Shown here: positions 1 to 7,618 of the stretch, one piece after another
Layout: each line of letters opens with the position of its first letter
Position numbering within the stretch: position 1 is the stretch's first letter
NCBI RefSeq assembly: GCF_000013405.1
Contig: NC_007759.1
Location: 248,001 to 312,000 of the forward strand
DNA from: Syntrophus aciditrophicus SB
GTDB taxonomy: Bacteria; Desulfobacterota; Syntrophia; Syntrophales; Syntrophaceae
DNA: 64,000 nt
Direction: 5' to 3'
Translations under genes and position numbers: made by a program
The notes under the pieces: model-generated
The model's input: the letters and a program-made list of their open reading frames with translations, nothing else
Told to the model about the DNA's origin: nothing
Database searches by the model: none

Positions 1-298
1 AAAGCAGTTGTTCCATGGGAAGCATGAACACGTGATAGCCTCCTTTTACGGGATGCTCTTTTTTCAACTGACGGAACATGTCTGTAATTTTTGCAACTTC
101 CTCGTCCTGAGCGGCGATCATCAACAAGATGTATCTTTCCGGCCAGTAAAGGGTCCCGAGTTTAGCCTGTTCATCCGTTTCCGGACTTCTTCCGATGACT
201 CTTTCCATCTTGGTATATTTTCTGATATCCGCTACCGTTAAGGCTGACATAACATCATCGTCCACTATCTCCGAATAGACAGCTAACATCATCTTCAT
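1..298 (-). CDS. P-II-like transporter-associated protein, partial
   Basis: An open frame on the minus strand starts with ATG at 298 and runs off the left edge of the window, so only about the first 99 residues are visible (MKMMLAVYSEIVDDDVMSAL at the start). A GAGGTGA ribosome site lies just upstream. The small alpha/beta pattern, the TLYWPERYILLMIAA core and the VFMLPMEQLL strand near the edge resemble the PG0541-like branch of the P-II superfamily. Those proteins often sit next to RND-type efflux genes, which may lie outside the window. The family call is from pattern recognition; the partner is inference. Confidence 0.6.
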   Translation of the reverse strand, partial: MKMMLAVYSEIVDDDVMSALTVADIRKYTKMERVIGRSPETDEQAKLGTLYWPERYILLMIAAQDEEVAKITDMFRQLKKEHPVKGGYHVFMLPMEQLL

Positions 299-604
299 CG
301 TCGTCACCTCTTTAGATTTTTTTGTATTTTACCACAATATAGGGCAGTTTTTAAGCGACTTTAATAACAAACATCATTCTTTGGGGAAATAACTCCCGAT
401 AAATTCCTTGCTTGAACGGTTTTCGCAGAAATGGAGCCGATATGACCGTCACTTTTTTTTATGACAGGGTATATTTCAAATTTCAATATTTAATCATTTG
501 ATATATAAAAACCTGCTGGTTACCAGTTGTTTAAATTTCTTTTCGTTAAAAAAATCAAAAACGAAATGAAAGGTTTGATGTTATCGTAAGGCGGAGTTGA
601 AACC
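299..604. other. AT-rich divergent intergenic region
   Basis: This stretch separates the leftward P-II-like gene from the rightward PAS/LuxR gene and must hold both promoters. It is markedly AT-rich, with several T and A runs. I could not single out a convincing -35/-10 pair. No gene is supported. Confidence 0.5.
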
Positions 605-1678
605 ATGAACAGGGATGAAAGAATACAGCAGGAAAAAATAACGGAATATGATGTGCTGTATCAGCAGTTCTTTGACAAGGAGAGTCCTTTTCCCGTTGAT
701 CAGGATTCTGCGGATATCTTGAAGAAACAGGCCGACGCTCTGCGGGAACAGGCGGAATTGCTTGATCTGGCCGAGGATCTCATCATGGTTCTTGATATGG
801 AGCATCGCATTCTGTTCTGGAATCGGGGGGCCGAGAAGAAATACGGCTGGAGTCGAGGCGATGTCCGGGGTGAGAATGTACACTACCTGCTCAATACTCG
901 TTTTCCGCAGTGCCTCAAGGAAATTGAAAAAACCCTGATCGCATGCGGCCGCTGGGAAGGCGAACTCATCCAGGCTCGGCGGGACGGCTGCCCGATCCTG
1001 GTGGAAAGCCGGTGGACACTGAGGTGCAATGAGCGGGGTAAACCTCTGGCTATTCTGGAAATCAACAATGATATCAGTCAGCGCAAGCATGCGGAGGCCA
1101 TGCTGAAGAAGACACTGGAAGAGCTGGAAGGCCGCATTCAGGAACGAACAGCGGACCTGCAAAAAGTCAACGCGGAATTACATGAAGAAATCGTTGAGAG
1201 GAAGCGGATGGAGGAGGTTCTGAAAAAGCAACAGATGGAACTGAAGATCAAAACAAAGAACCTTGAGGAATTGAACGCAGCACTTAAAGTCCTTCTTAAA
1301 AAACGTGAGGAAGATAAAAACGAGCTGGAAGAAAATGTGCTTTCCAATGTAAAAAACATGGTTCTTCCCTATGTGAAAAAGATTAGAATGACGGCTCTTG
1401 ACGCCACTCAATTGAATTATATTAATATTCTGGAAACGAATTTGAATGAAATCACTTCATCGTTTCACCACAAATTGACATCCCGGTCACTGAACCTGAC
1501 CCCGCGGGAGGTTCAGGTGGCTGCGTTAATCAAAGATGGGAGAACAACCAAGGAAATTGCCGAATTGATGAACGTCTGTCCCGGGGCGGTGGCTCTCCAC
1601 AGGAATCATATCCGGAAAAAACTCGGGCTGAATAAAAAAAAGGTCAATCTGGCATCGCACCTTTCTTCCCTGCCCTGA
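605..1678 (+). CDS. PAS-domain regulator with LuxR-type helix-turn-helix
   Basis: A 357-residue cytoplasmic regulator. Residues about 45-160 form a PAS sensor domain (NRGAEKKYGWSRGDV, then the PAC-like INNDISQRKHAE). A long charged coiled coil covers about 160-250. A LuxR/GerE helix-turn-helix covers about 295-350 (LTPREVQVAALIKDGRTTKE). No receiver domain or histidine-kinase catalytic domain is present, so the PAS domain probably senses a ligand or redox state and controls DNA binding directly. ATG at 605 follows a GGCGGAG site. It lies next to the sodium-pump cassettes, but control of them is only a guess. Confidence 0.8.
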   Translation: MNRDERIQQEKITEYDVLYQQFFDKESPFPVDQDSADILKKQADALREQAELLDLAEDLIMVLDMEHRILFWNRGAEKKYGWSRGDVRGENVHYLLNTRFPQCLKEIEKTLIACGRWEGELIQARRDGCPILVESRWTLRCNERGKPLAILEINNDISQRKHAEAMLKKTLEELEGRIQERTADLQKVNAELHEEIVERKRMEEVLKKQQMELKIKTKNLEELNAALKVLLKKREEDKNELEENVLSNVKNMVLPYVKKIRMTALDATQLNYINILETNLNEITSSFHHKLTSRSLNLTPREVQVAALIKDGRTTKEIAELMNVCPGAVALHRNHIRKKLGLNKKKVNLASHLSSLP

Positions 1679-1695
1679 AACTCCACCAATACATG

Positions 1696-1887
1696 TCACT
1701 CGTCTCTTCGCGCTGCATAAGTCAGAGAGAACAGGCCGAAAATGATAACATTGTAGCCGATGAATGCAATTGCGATTCGAGTGATGCCGAGCGGGTATTG
1801 AGGGGCAAGCATCCTTACTATCGCTACTCCCGATAAAGCGATGCACGTCCCGATGATCCACCACCAATGACGTTTTATCTTGAACAT
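1696..1887 (-). CDS. small two-helix membrane protein (cassette 1)
   Basis: A 63-residue protein with a basic, tryptophan-rich start (MFKIKRHWWW) and two hydrophobic segments, about 11-30 and 38-58. It ends in AARRDE. It is clearly paralogous to the 64-residue protein at 4699-4893, with near-identical N-termini and the shared GTCIALSGVA core. Each copy follows an OadB-type gene, so it is probably an accessory or assembly factor of the sodium pump. No known family is recognised. Unlike its paralog it is 198 nt from the beta gene, behind a terminator, and has no obvious ribosome site. Confidence 0.7.
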   Translation of the reverse strand: MFKIKRHWWWIIGTCIALSGVAIVRMLAPQYPLGITRIAIAFIGYNVIIFGLFSLTYAARRDE

Positions 1888-1983
1888 GATTTCAATGATG
1901 TAATAAAAATATCTCGAGAATCACGGATCTGTCCATGCCGCCGATCCTGTTCGTCGAGAAGGACAACAAGAAAGAGCGTGCGG

Positions 1984-2017
1984 AAAAACGGGGGAGGACA
2001 TGAAAGTCTCTCCCCCG
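1984..2017 (-). terminator. Rho-independent terminator after cassette 1 beta gene
   Basis: On the minus strand a stem (CGGGGGAG pairing with CTCCCCCG, 1989-2017) is followed by five T residues (1984-1988). It lies 69 nt after the beta-subunit stop and about 97 nt before the small membrane-protein gene. It should end or attenuate the transcript before that gene. Confidence 0.8.
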
Positions 2018-2085
2018 CTGATTTTCTGCTCCTTTTTATTGAGAAACAATTCTTGATACCGCTTCAGCCATGTAACGTGAGCCTT

Positions 2086-3432
2086 CTATCCCAGTATTCC
2101 AATGAAAACACCACCGGCAATCGCCGCGCCGATAGCTCCCGCGACATTCGGTCCCATGGCGTGCATCAGCAAAAAGTTCTTTGGGTTCTCTTTTTGACCC
2201 ATGACCTGAACGACCCGAGCGGACATGGGAACAGCAGAGACACCGGCACCCCCAATCATCGGGTTGATCTTCTCCTTCAGGAAAAGGTTCATAAACTTGG
2301 CAAGAAGCACGCCTGCCCCTGCCGCGGCGGCAAAGGAGACGACGCCCAGGACAAGAACCAGGAGTGTCTTGGATTGAAGAAAATTCTGAGCCGGCATCGA
2401 CGCACCGATGGCAAGGGTCAGAAAAATGGTGATGAGATCAACAAAGGTCGTTTGTGCGGTTTTGTTGAGTCGTTCCGTAACGCCGCACTCCTTGAAGAGA
2501 TTTCCTATCATGAAACATCCCATCAGGGCGGCGGAGGTGGGTACAATCAGTATGACGATAATCGCTGTAATCAGGGGAAAGAGTATCTTCTCCAGCTTTG
2601 ACACCTTTCTCATTGACGGCTTCATGAAGATTCCCCGTTCCTTCTTCGTGGTCAGGAGCCGTATCACGGGAGGAATGATGATGGGAACAAGTGCCATGTA
2701 AGAGTAACAGGCTACGGCGGTAGCCCCGATGATATGTGGAGCGAGCACGGAGCTGACATAAATGGTCGTGGGCCCCTCGGCTCCCCCGATGATCCCGATG
2801 GATGCCGCCTCAGGAAGGCTGAATCCAACGAAAAGCGCCATGAAGAATGCCAGGTAGACACCGAACTGCGCCGCTGCTCCCAGGAGCAGAGTTTTTGGGT
2901 TGGCAAGCATGGGACCGAAATCGGTTAGAGCACCCAGGCACAGAAACATCAAAGGCGGAAGAATCTGCCACATTACACCGAATTGAAAGATTCGGGAAAG
3001 TAGCCCTACGGGACGTGAGGGCAGCACTGCCTGGTCGGTCTGTTCCATCGTTAAGATGGAGGCTATCACTTGCCCCTTTTCAACATGCTGGCCTTGTTCC
3101 ACATTCAGTTTGTCAACCCGCCCGAAGACGGGGGCGACGACCTCACCCGAATCGAGCTTGCATATGACGCCTCCTTTATCGAAGCCTTTCCCCTCCTGTG
3201 TCGATACTTCAACTACCGTCCCGGCCTGAGGAGCCTTCAGCATCATTTCGTAGTCCATCATTCCCCCGAGGGGCAGGTTGACCAGAATCATTCCGAATCC
3301 GATGGGAACCAGCAAAAGGGGTTCCATTTCCTTGGCAATTGCCAGATATATGAGTACGAGCGCTATCGCGATCATCAGGGCGTTTCCCCAGTAAAACAAA
3401 GGGAAACCAGTCTCCATTAATCCAAAAATCAC
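2086..3432 (-). CDS. Sodium-pump decarboxylase beta subunit with inserted biotinyl-like domain
   Basis: A 448-residue integral membrane protein of the OadB/GcdB/MmdB family, which couples decarboxylation of carboxybiotin to sodium export. Family marks are PIGFG, GALTDFGP (the essential Asp, here D171), GGAEGPTTIY (usually GGADGP), NPMIGGAGVSAVPMSAR and MGPNVAG. Residues about 65-128 are an extra domain in the loop after the second helix. It has the two-fold pattern of a biotinyl/lipoyl barrel (LKAPQAGTVVEV... VVAPVFGRVDKL) but no AMKM biotinylation motif. The OadG-like gene lies upstream and a terminator downstream. The true substrate is unknown because no alpha subunit is encoded nearby. Confidence 0.9.
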   Translation of the reverse strand: MIFGLMETGFPLFYWGNALMIAIALVLIYLAIAKEMEPLLLVPIGFGMILVNLPLGGMMDYEMMLKAPQAGTVVEVSTQEGKGFDKGGVICKLDSGEVVAPVFGRVDKLNVEQGQHVEKGQVIASILTMEQTDQAVLPSRPVGLLSRIFQFGVMWQILPPLMFLCLGALTDFGPMLANPKTLLLGAAAQFGVYLAFFMALFVGFSLPEAASIGIIGGAEGPTTIYVSSVLAPHIIGATAVACYSYMALVPIIIPPVIRLLTTKKERGIFMKPSMRKVSKLEKILFPLITAIIVILIVPTSAALMGCFMIGNLFKECGVTERLNKTAQTTFVDLITIFLTLAIGASMPAQNFLQSKTLLVLVLGVVSFAAAAGAGVLLAKFMNLFLKEKINPMIGGAGVSAVPMSARVVQVMGQKENPKNFLLMHAMGPNVAGAIGAAIAGGVFIGILG

Positions 3433-3468
3433 GTCAGTTTCCTCCTTTACAAAATCTTGGCAATACGT

Positions 3469-3603
3469 TTACTTCTTGCCACTGAAAAATTTCTCTGTAA
3501 TCGCTCTTGTCAATTCCACTGATACCATCAGCAGCATCAATATGGCAAATACCAGACCAAATCCACCAACCGCCGTTTTTATAGCCAAGCTCCAGTCAAT
3601 CAC
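3469..3603 (-). CDS. OadG-like small gamma subunit (cassette 1)
   Basis: A 44-residue open frame starts at GTG 3603. An AGGAG ribosome site lies 9 nt upstream, and an in-frame ATG just upstream is followed at once by a stop. The protein has one membrane helix (about 8-28, GGFGLVFAILMLLMVSV) and a short basic tail (ITEKFFSGKK). That is the layout of OadG-type gamma subunits, which anchor and assemble sodium-pump decarboxylases. It lies 36 nt upstream of the beta gene. It is shorter than classical OadG (about 80 residues) and lacks the metal-binding C-terminal tail. Confidence 0.7.
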   Translation of the reverse strand: MIDWSLAIKTAVGGFGLVFAILMLLMVSVELTRAITEKFFSGKK

Positions 3604-4698
3604 ATCAATACACTCCTTTCATCCGGACGAGCCGGAACCATCAATACATCAATAACTGGTCGGCCTTACAACCCTTGTCTGAACCTCGCCGCCGACCTTC
3701 ACCAGAAAAAACAACATTTTTGCCGTGGGTGCTGCATTTTCTCAACTCACCTCCTTCTCTCCTGATAATCTTGATTATACTTTTATAAATACAACGACAG
3801 GGCACCATGGCAAAAAATCTCTCAAATTTTGCGAATTTACACTCTCATATTGTTCTTCTTCTTTTCTGTCAAGTCCTTTAAATGCAATGGGCTTTGTAAC
3901 TGTATGATATCATTGTTGTTATGCGATAACTGTCTTGAGGCCCGGCAGTTGCCGCCGTTCAAGGTCTTCCTGTGTCTCCGGCTGTTCTTATACAACCGCC
4001 TGGCTAACCTAACTTCATATTCGCTGTACCCTGAATCACCGCTTTCCACAGAGGCTGATTATCCGGAATGGAATGTAAAATATTATGACTGGCAAGTAAC
4101 GACGAACTCACCGGCGAAACGTCGTTGCAGGATGGAAAAGAGTTTAACAGGCGAGCAGCCTGGACGAGATTGGCAAGGATCAACGCTCTTTCCCGAGTTT
4201 GAAATCGAATTGGCTTGAGTAATAAGGGAATTTTCCCAGGCAGGATGAAGCCGGTTCTTTTAAATAAAACATCTGCGTACTTTGCCGGCTAATCGCTACG
4301 GGACGCTGTGATAAAAAAGTTGCTATTTTTCTATTTTGCTGGACTGCTCTGCCGTATTTTGGATGTAAGGACGAGGGGATACTATTTCCAGATCAAGGGG
4401 CCTATTTCAATCAGGCATAGGAAGTGGCGACTGGAACGGGAGTCCCGGTGGCTTCTGAAAGAACGCGTCAGACGCATGGTTCTGAGCGCGTACAACGGGA
4501 TTGATTTGTCACTTGGACCGTGACAGGGCAACATTGCGCCCTGGATGGAACGCACCTCGTTGCTTAATCGGTGCGGAATATGAAGTGTTGCATTCTGCCT
4601 TTGAGCTTTGCGGGCAAAGGCAGAATGCAGAGCAATATTCAGAAATCTAAAAGACGATTAAGTGTCGGAACGTGAATGAGATGAGATGTTTTCCGATC
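3604..4698. other. About 1.1 kb with no convincing gene
   Basis: This lies between cassette 1's leader and cassette 2's last gene. Near 3774-3779 the minus strand has TATAAT, a likely -10 element for cassette 1, and an AAGGAGG motif near 3748. Short frames are present on both strands, for example 3829-4218 and 4308-4523 on plus. They have odd composition, no family resemblance and poor ribosome sites, so I do not call them. The right end holds a perfect inverted repeat (4590-4628). The region could be decayed coding DNA. Confidence 0.4.
4590..4628. repeat. Perfect 14-bp inverted repeat (hairpin)
   Basis: GCATTCTGCCTTTG (4590-4603) is exactly complementary to CAAAGGCAGAATGC (4615-4628), with an 11-nt loop. 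The loop has an alternative inner pairing, CTTTG with CAAAG. There is no T-run on either strand. It lies 70 nt downstream of the minus-strand stop of the 64-residue gene, so it may act as a 3' stabilising hairpin or a U-less terminator for cassette 2. Confidence 0.7.
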
Positions 4699-4893
4699 TC
4701 ATTCATCATCTTTCCGCATGGCCAGCGGCAGAGAAAACAGACCGATAATGACCAGGGTGTAGCCGCCGATTTTAATTGCAAGGCGGAGGGCGCCGGGGGG
4801 ATATTCCGGGGCGAGGAGCCGCACCAGAGCGACCCCCGACAACGCGATGCATGTTCCAATAACCCACCACCACTGGCGTTTCTGCTTGAACAT
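4699..4893 (-). CDS. small two-helix membrane protein (cassette 2)
   Basis: A 64-residue protein starting MFKQKRQWWWVIGTCIALSG, with two predicted membrane helices and a charged tail (AMRKDDE). It is a paralog of the protein at 1696-1887. Its start overlaps the beta-subunit stop by one base (TAATG), so translation is probably coupled to that gene. Its retention after both beta genes argues for a functional link with the pump. No characterised family is recognised. Confidence 0.75.
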   Translation of the reverse strand: MFKQKRQWWWVIGTCIALSGVALVRLLAPEYPPGALRLAIKIGGYTLVIIGLFSLPLAMRKDDE

Positions 4894-6095
4894 TACTTCA
4901 GCAGGGTGCAGTAAATACCGGCCAGAATCGCCGTCGTGATAACGCCGCTGACGTTGGCGCCAAGGGCAAGCGGCATGATCATCGCGCGGGGATTAGCCTT
5001 GAAAACCACCTTCTGCGCCACTTTGGCAGTGGTCGGCACACAGGAAACCCCGGCAATTCCGATGACCGGGTTATACTTTTTCCCGCTGAAGTAATACAGG
5101 AGAATCCCGCCGATAAGACCGCCAACTCCTGACAACATCAGTGCCGTGGAACCGAGGATCAGGATTTTCAGGACAACTGGATTGAGAATGGTGCCGGCCT
5201 CGCAGAGAACACCGAGGAGCAGGCCCAGGAAGAAGGTTGCGCAGTAGAGCACCGTGGTCTCAACAAATTCAATATAAGGCTTGATGCCCGCTTCCCGGAT
5301 TACAATGCCAAGGAAAAAGGACACGAAGAGCGGTCCGGCAACAGGAAACAGCAGGCAGAGGATGGTGACGGTAATCGTAGAAAACATGATTTTTTGCAGA
5401 GGTGTAATCTGGGGCATGCCTCTGAGATCCATTTGAATGGCCTGCATTTTTTTGGGAATCAAAGCCTTGATCAGATAGGGATACAAACCGTAGCAGAGGC
5501 TGAGATAAAGATAGGCCACAATGCCGATGGGAACGAAAAGGTGCGGGGACAGCATCAGGGAGGTGAACAGCACCATGGGGCCGTCGGCGCCGCCAACGAT
5601 GGCTGTTGCCGCCGCTTCCTGGGGGGTCATGCCGAAGGCCACGGCCAGCGGGAAGACGGTAACCGAACCCAACTCTCCCCAGAGCGCGAGGAACATGCTG
5701 CTGAAGGGGCGTGCCAGCACAAAGCCGATGTCGCACAATACACCGATGCCGATGAAAACGAGGCAGGCGATCAATCCGTTGGTGAAGCTCAATGTGTAGA
5801 TGGGCTGGAGCCAGTTGATCTGTAAAATATTGACCAGGGCCGAGGGATCTGTAATCAGGGGATCAAGAAAAATGGTTCCCGTTTTGCCGTCGGGAAAAAA
5901 TAAAACGGATGCATTGACCGTTGCCATCCCCAGGCCCATGGGGATCATGATGAGGGCTTCCAGAATTCCCTTGTAGCCAAGATAAACGAAGGATATTCCC
6001 AGAAGCATCAATACGATGCGGGCAACTGCAAATGTCGGGTCCTGCCCGACCAGCGTGGCAATACCTTGAAACAGCGATAATATATCAAAATTCAT
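4893..6095 (-). CDS. Sodium-pump decarboxylase beta subunit (cassette 2)
   Basis: A polytopic membrane protein of about 400 residues in the OadB/GcdB family. ATG at 6095 was chosen because GGAG lies 8 nt upstream; an upstream TTG at 6113 is less likely. It keeps GVLCDIG (conserved Asp), GGADGPMVLF, NPVIGIAGVSCVPTTAK and LGANVSG. Compared with the first paralog, the loop holding the biotinyl-like insert has different sequence (FFPDGKTGTIFLDP), and the Arg of the VPxxAR motif is Lys. The probable gamma gene upstream is now separated from it by an insertion sequence, which may disturb expression. Substrate unknown. Confidence 0.85.
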   Translation of the reverse strand: MNFDILSLFQGIATLVGQDPTFAVARIVLMLLGISFVYLGYKGILEALIMIPMGLGMATVNASVLFFPDGKTGTIFLDPLITDPSALVNILQINWLQPIYTLSFTNGLIACLVFIGIGVLCDIGFVLARPFSSMFLALWGELGSVTVFPLAVAFGMTPQEAAATAIVGGADGPMVLFTSLMLSPHLFVPIGIVAYLYLSLCYGLYPYLIKALIPKKMQAIQMDLRGMPQITPLQKIMFSTITVTILCLLFPVAGPLFVSFFLGIVIREAGIKPYIEFVETTVLYCATFFLGLLLGVLCEAGTILNPVVLKILILGSTALMLSGVGGLIGGILLYYFSGKKYNPVIGIAGVSCVPTTAKVAQKVVFKANPRAMIMPLALGANVSGVITTAILAGIYCTLLK

Positions 6096-6120
6096 ATTAC
6101 AGTCTCCATTCAAAATGCTG

Positions 6121-6128
6121 AAATTTAA
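6121..6128. repeat. Target-site duplication, left copy
   Basis: AAATTTAA directly precedes the left terminal repeat of the insertion sequence and is repeated exactly at 7442-7449. Eight-base duplications are usual for ISL3 elements. Confidence 0.9.
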
Positions 6129-7441
6129 GGTTCATCCGACTAAAGCGTACTTGGCTTCATGAATGGCCATGATTTTAAGTTTGAAGAATTCGATATCCCG
6201 GAACCCATAAGCCATCCGTTTCATGGTTTTGATTTTGTTGTTTGTGCCTTCTAAGGGAGCCGACGAGATGCGGTAATCATAATAAGAGAGGATACCGGAT
6301 TGAAATGCAGCAAGTGACTTCGCAAACTTTTTCAACATTTTTATCCCGGAAGTTTCCGCCCTCTTGATCCAATCAACCAATACCAGGCGTGCTTTTTCCT
6401 TTGTTGGCTGAAACCAGACCTGTCGGAGATCTTCTTTCAGGTAATAGGCGCATGCAAGTGGCTGATTTAGCTGGAGGGCATCGTTCAAGCGGGCCTTTTC
6501 ACCTTTGGATGAGTCAAGATTTTCCGGATTTTTCAGGAGAAGCCAGCGGGTGCCCTTCAGGACTTTCTTCTGAAGGAGATCTTTTGCCTCTCGATAAAGG
6601 TCTCTTCTTAGCCCGGACAATTTGTCGTTGAAGAGCTTGATGACATGAAAATGGTCAAAAACAATCGTCGCTTTCGGAAGATGAGTCGATACAGCGCTGA
6701 TGTAAGCGGGAGACATATCCATGGCAACGGCTTCAATCTTGGCTTCGGCACGTTTGACCTTTTTCCAGAAAGAGTCAAGCGCATCGGCTCCCTTGCCATC
6801 ACCGACATAGACGATCGTCCCTTTGGTCATATCCAAAACAACAGTCAGATACCGATGCCCCTTGCGAATCGAGATCTCATCGATGGCAATTCTCCGAAGA
6901 TCCTTCAGAAAAGGTCTGGAAAACCTCTTCGTCAAATCCCGTTTCTGAATTTCCTTGATCACGTCCCAGGATACCGACAGATGTGCAGCTACATCCTGGA
7001 TTGTCATGTGTTTCGACAATTCCAAGGCATATCGCTCAAAAGCACGGGTGTAAGAAAACCGGGGATCAGCAAATCCCAGCGACACTTGACGAATACTGCC
7101 GCAACGAAGGCAGCCCACCCGCTGAACGCTGAGATCGAAGAACACATTCTTGAAACCGATGGGAATGCTTCGAAACCGTCTCCGGGTCGTTCCTCGCATG
7201 ATGATCTCCCGGCTTCTACAGACTGGACAGCAAAGCTTGCTCCTTTTGTGGCGTATGGTGAACGTGATACTTCTTCCTTCGTATCGCGTCCTAACATAAT
7301 CGTAGCCGACGAGGCTGAATCCGTGGTAAAGAAAACTCGTGGACATGCTTCCCCTCCGTTAATTGGAAATCTTCGAACAATTTCCTCTTGGGGTGTATGT
7401 CCATTTTTTTCAACATAAAGTACGCATAAACCGGATGAACC
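6129..7441 (-). mobile_element. ISL3-family insertion sequence, complete (1313 bp)
   Basis: The element is bounded by imperfect terminal inverted repeats. GGTTCATCCG at 6129-6138 matches the reverse complement of 7432-7441, and the match extends to about 24 bases (20 identical), including GCGTACTT. Identical 8-bp direct repeats AAATTTAA flank it. One transposase gene fills it, with its stop codon inside the left repeat. It sits between the gamma-like gene (7496-7618) and the beta gene (4893-6095) of cassette 2. Intact ends and exact duplication suggest recent insertion. Confidence 0.9.
6132..7346 (-). CDS. tnp: ISL3-family transposase
   Basis: A 404-residue DDE transposase. The N-terminus has a zinc-finger arrangement (CPVC about residue 40 and CLRCGS about 80) and a helix-turn-helix (MTIQDVAAHLSVSWDVIKE). 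The catalytic core shows AIDEISI, AMDMSPAY, VFDHFHVIKLFN and SAPLEGTNNKIK, giving the D, D and E residues. Length and motifs fit full-length ISL3 enzymes, and no frameshift is seen, so the element may be active. ATG at 7346 is the first start inside the element. Confidence 0.95.
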   Translation of the reverse strand: MSTSFLYHGFSLVGYDYVRTRYEGRSITFTIRHKRSKLCCPVCRSREIIMRGTTRRRFRSIPIGFKNVFFDLSVQRVGCLRCGSIRQVSLGFADPRFSYTRAFERYALELSKHMTIQDVAAHLSVSWDVIKEIQKRDLTKRFSRPFLKDLRRIAIDEISIRKGHRYLTVVLDMTKGTIVYVGDGKGADALDSFWKKVKRAEAKIEAVAMDMSPAYISAVSTHLPKATIVFDHFHVIKLFNDKLSGLRRDLYREAKDLLQKKVLKGTRWLLLKNPENLDSSKGEKARLNDALQLNQPLACAYYLKEDLRQVWFQPTKEKARLVLVDWIKRAETSGIKMLKKFAKSLAAFQSGILSYYDYRISSAPLEGTNNKIKTMKRMAYGFRDIEFFKLKIMAIHEAKYALVG

Positions 7442-7449
7442 AAATTTAA
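7442..7449. repeat. Target-site duplication, right copy
   Basis: Exact second copy of AAATTTAA next to the right terminal repeat of the ISL3 element. Confidence 0.9.
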
Positions 7450-7495
7450 TAAGATACCTTTTGCCGGTTGTTCATTCTTTAATGATGATTAAAGA

Positions 7496-7618
7496 TTATT
7501 TCTGACCTGATTTAAAGAAAATCGACATCGCCTTTATCATGCCTGCAACTCCAAAGCCGATAATCGCTAAGATTACGTATACAATACCTGCCGTTTGCAC
7601 TGCTTCGATTACGGTCAT
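7496..7618 (-). CDS. OadG-like small gamma subunit (cassette 2)
   Basis: A 40-residue open frame starting ATG at 7618, directly behind a strong GGAGG site. It has one long hydrophobic helix (about 9-30, TAGIVYVILAIIGFGVAG) and a short basic end (IFFKSGQK), the same layout as the 44-residue protein at 3469-3603. It is probably the gamma-type anchor of the cassette 2 pump. The ISL3 insertion now lies between it and its beta gene. The call rests on topology and gene order, because sequence identity over such a short protein is weak. Confidence 0.6.
   Translation of the reverse strand: MTVIEAVQTAGIVYVILAIIGFGVAGMIKAMSIFFKSGQK

Noticed and set aside
3649-3750. Possible leader peptides (22-35 codons) upstream of the cassette 1 gamma gene on minus
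   Set aside because: An AAGGAGG motif is present, but the frames it could serve give unconvincing peptides.
3829-4523. Short plus-strand frames in the 1.1-kb gap
   Set aside because: Cys/Leu/Arg-rich translations with no ribosome sites or similarity; better described as non-coding or decayed DNA.
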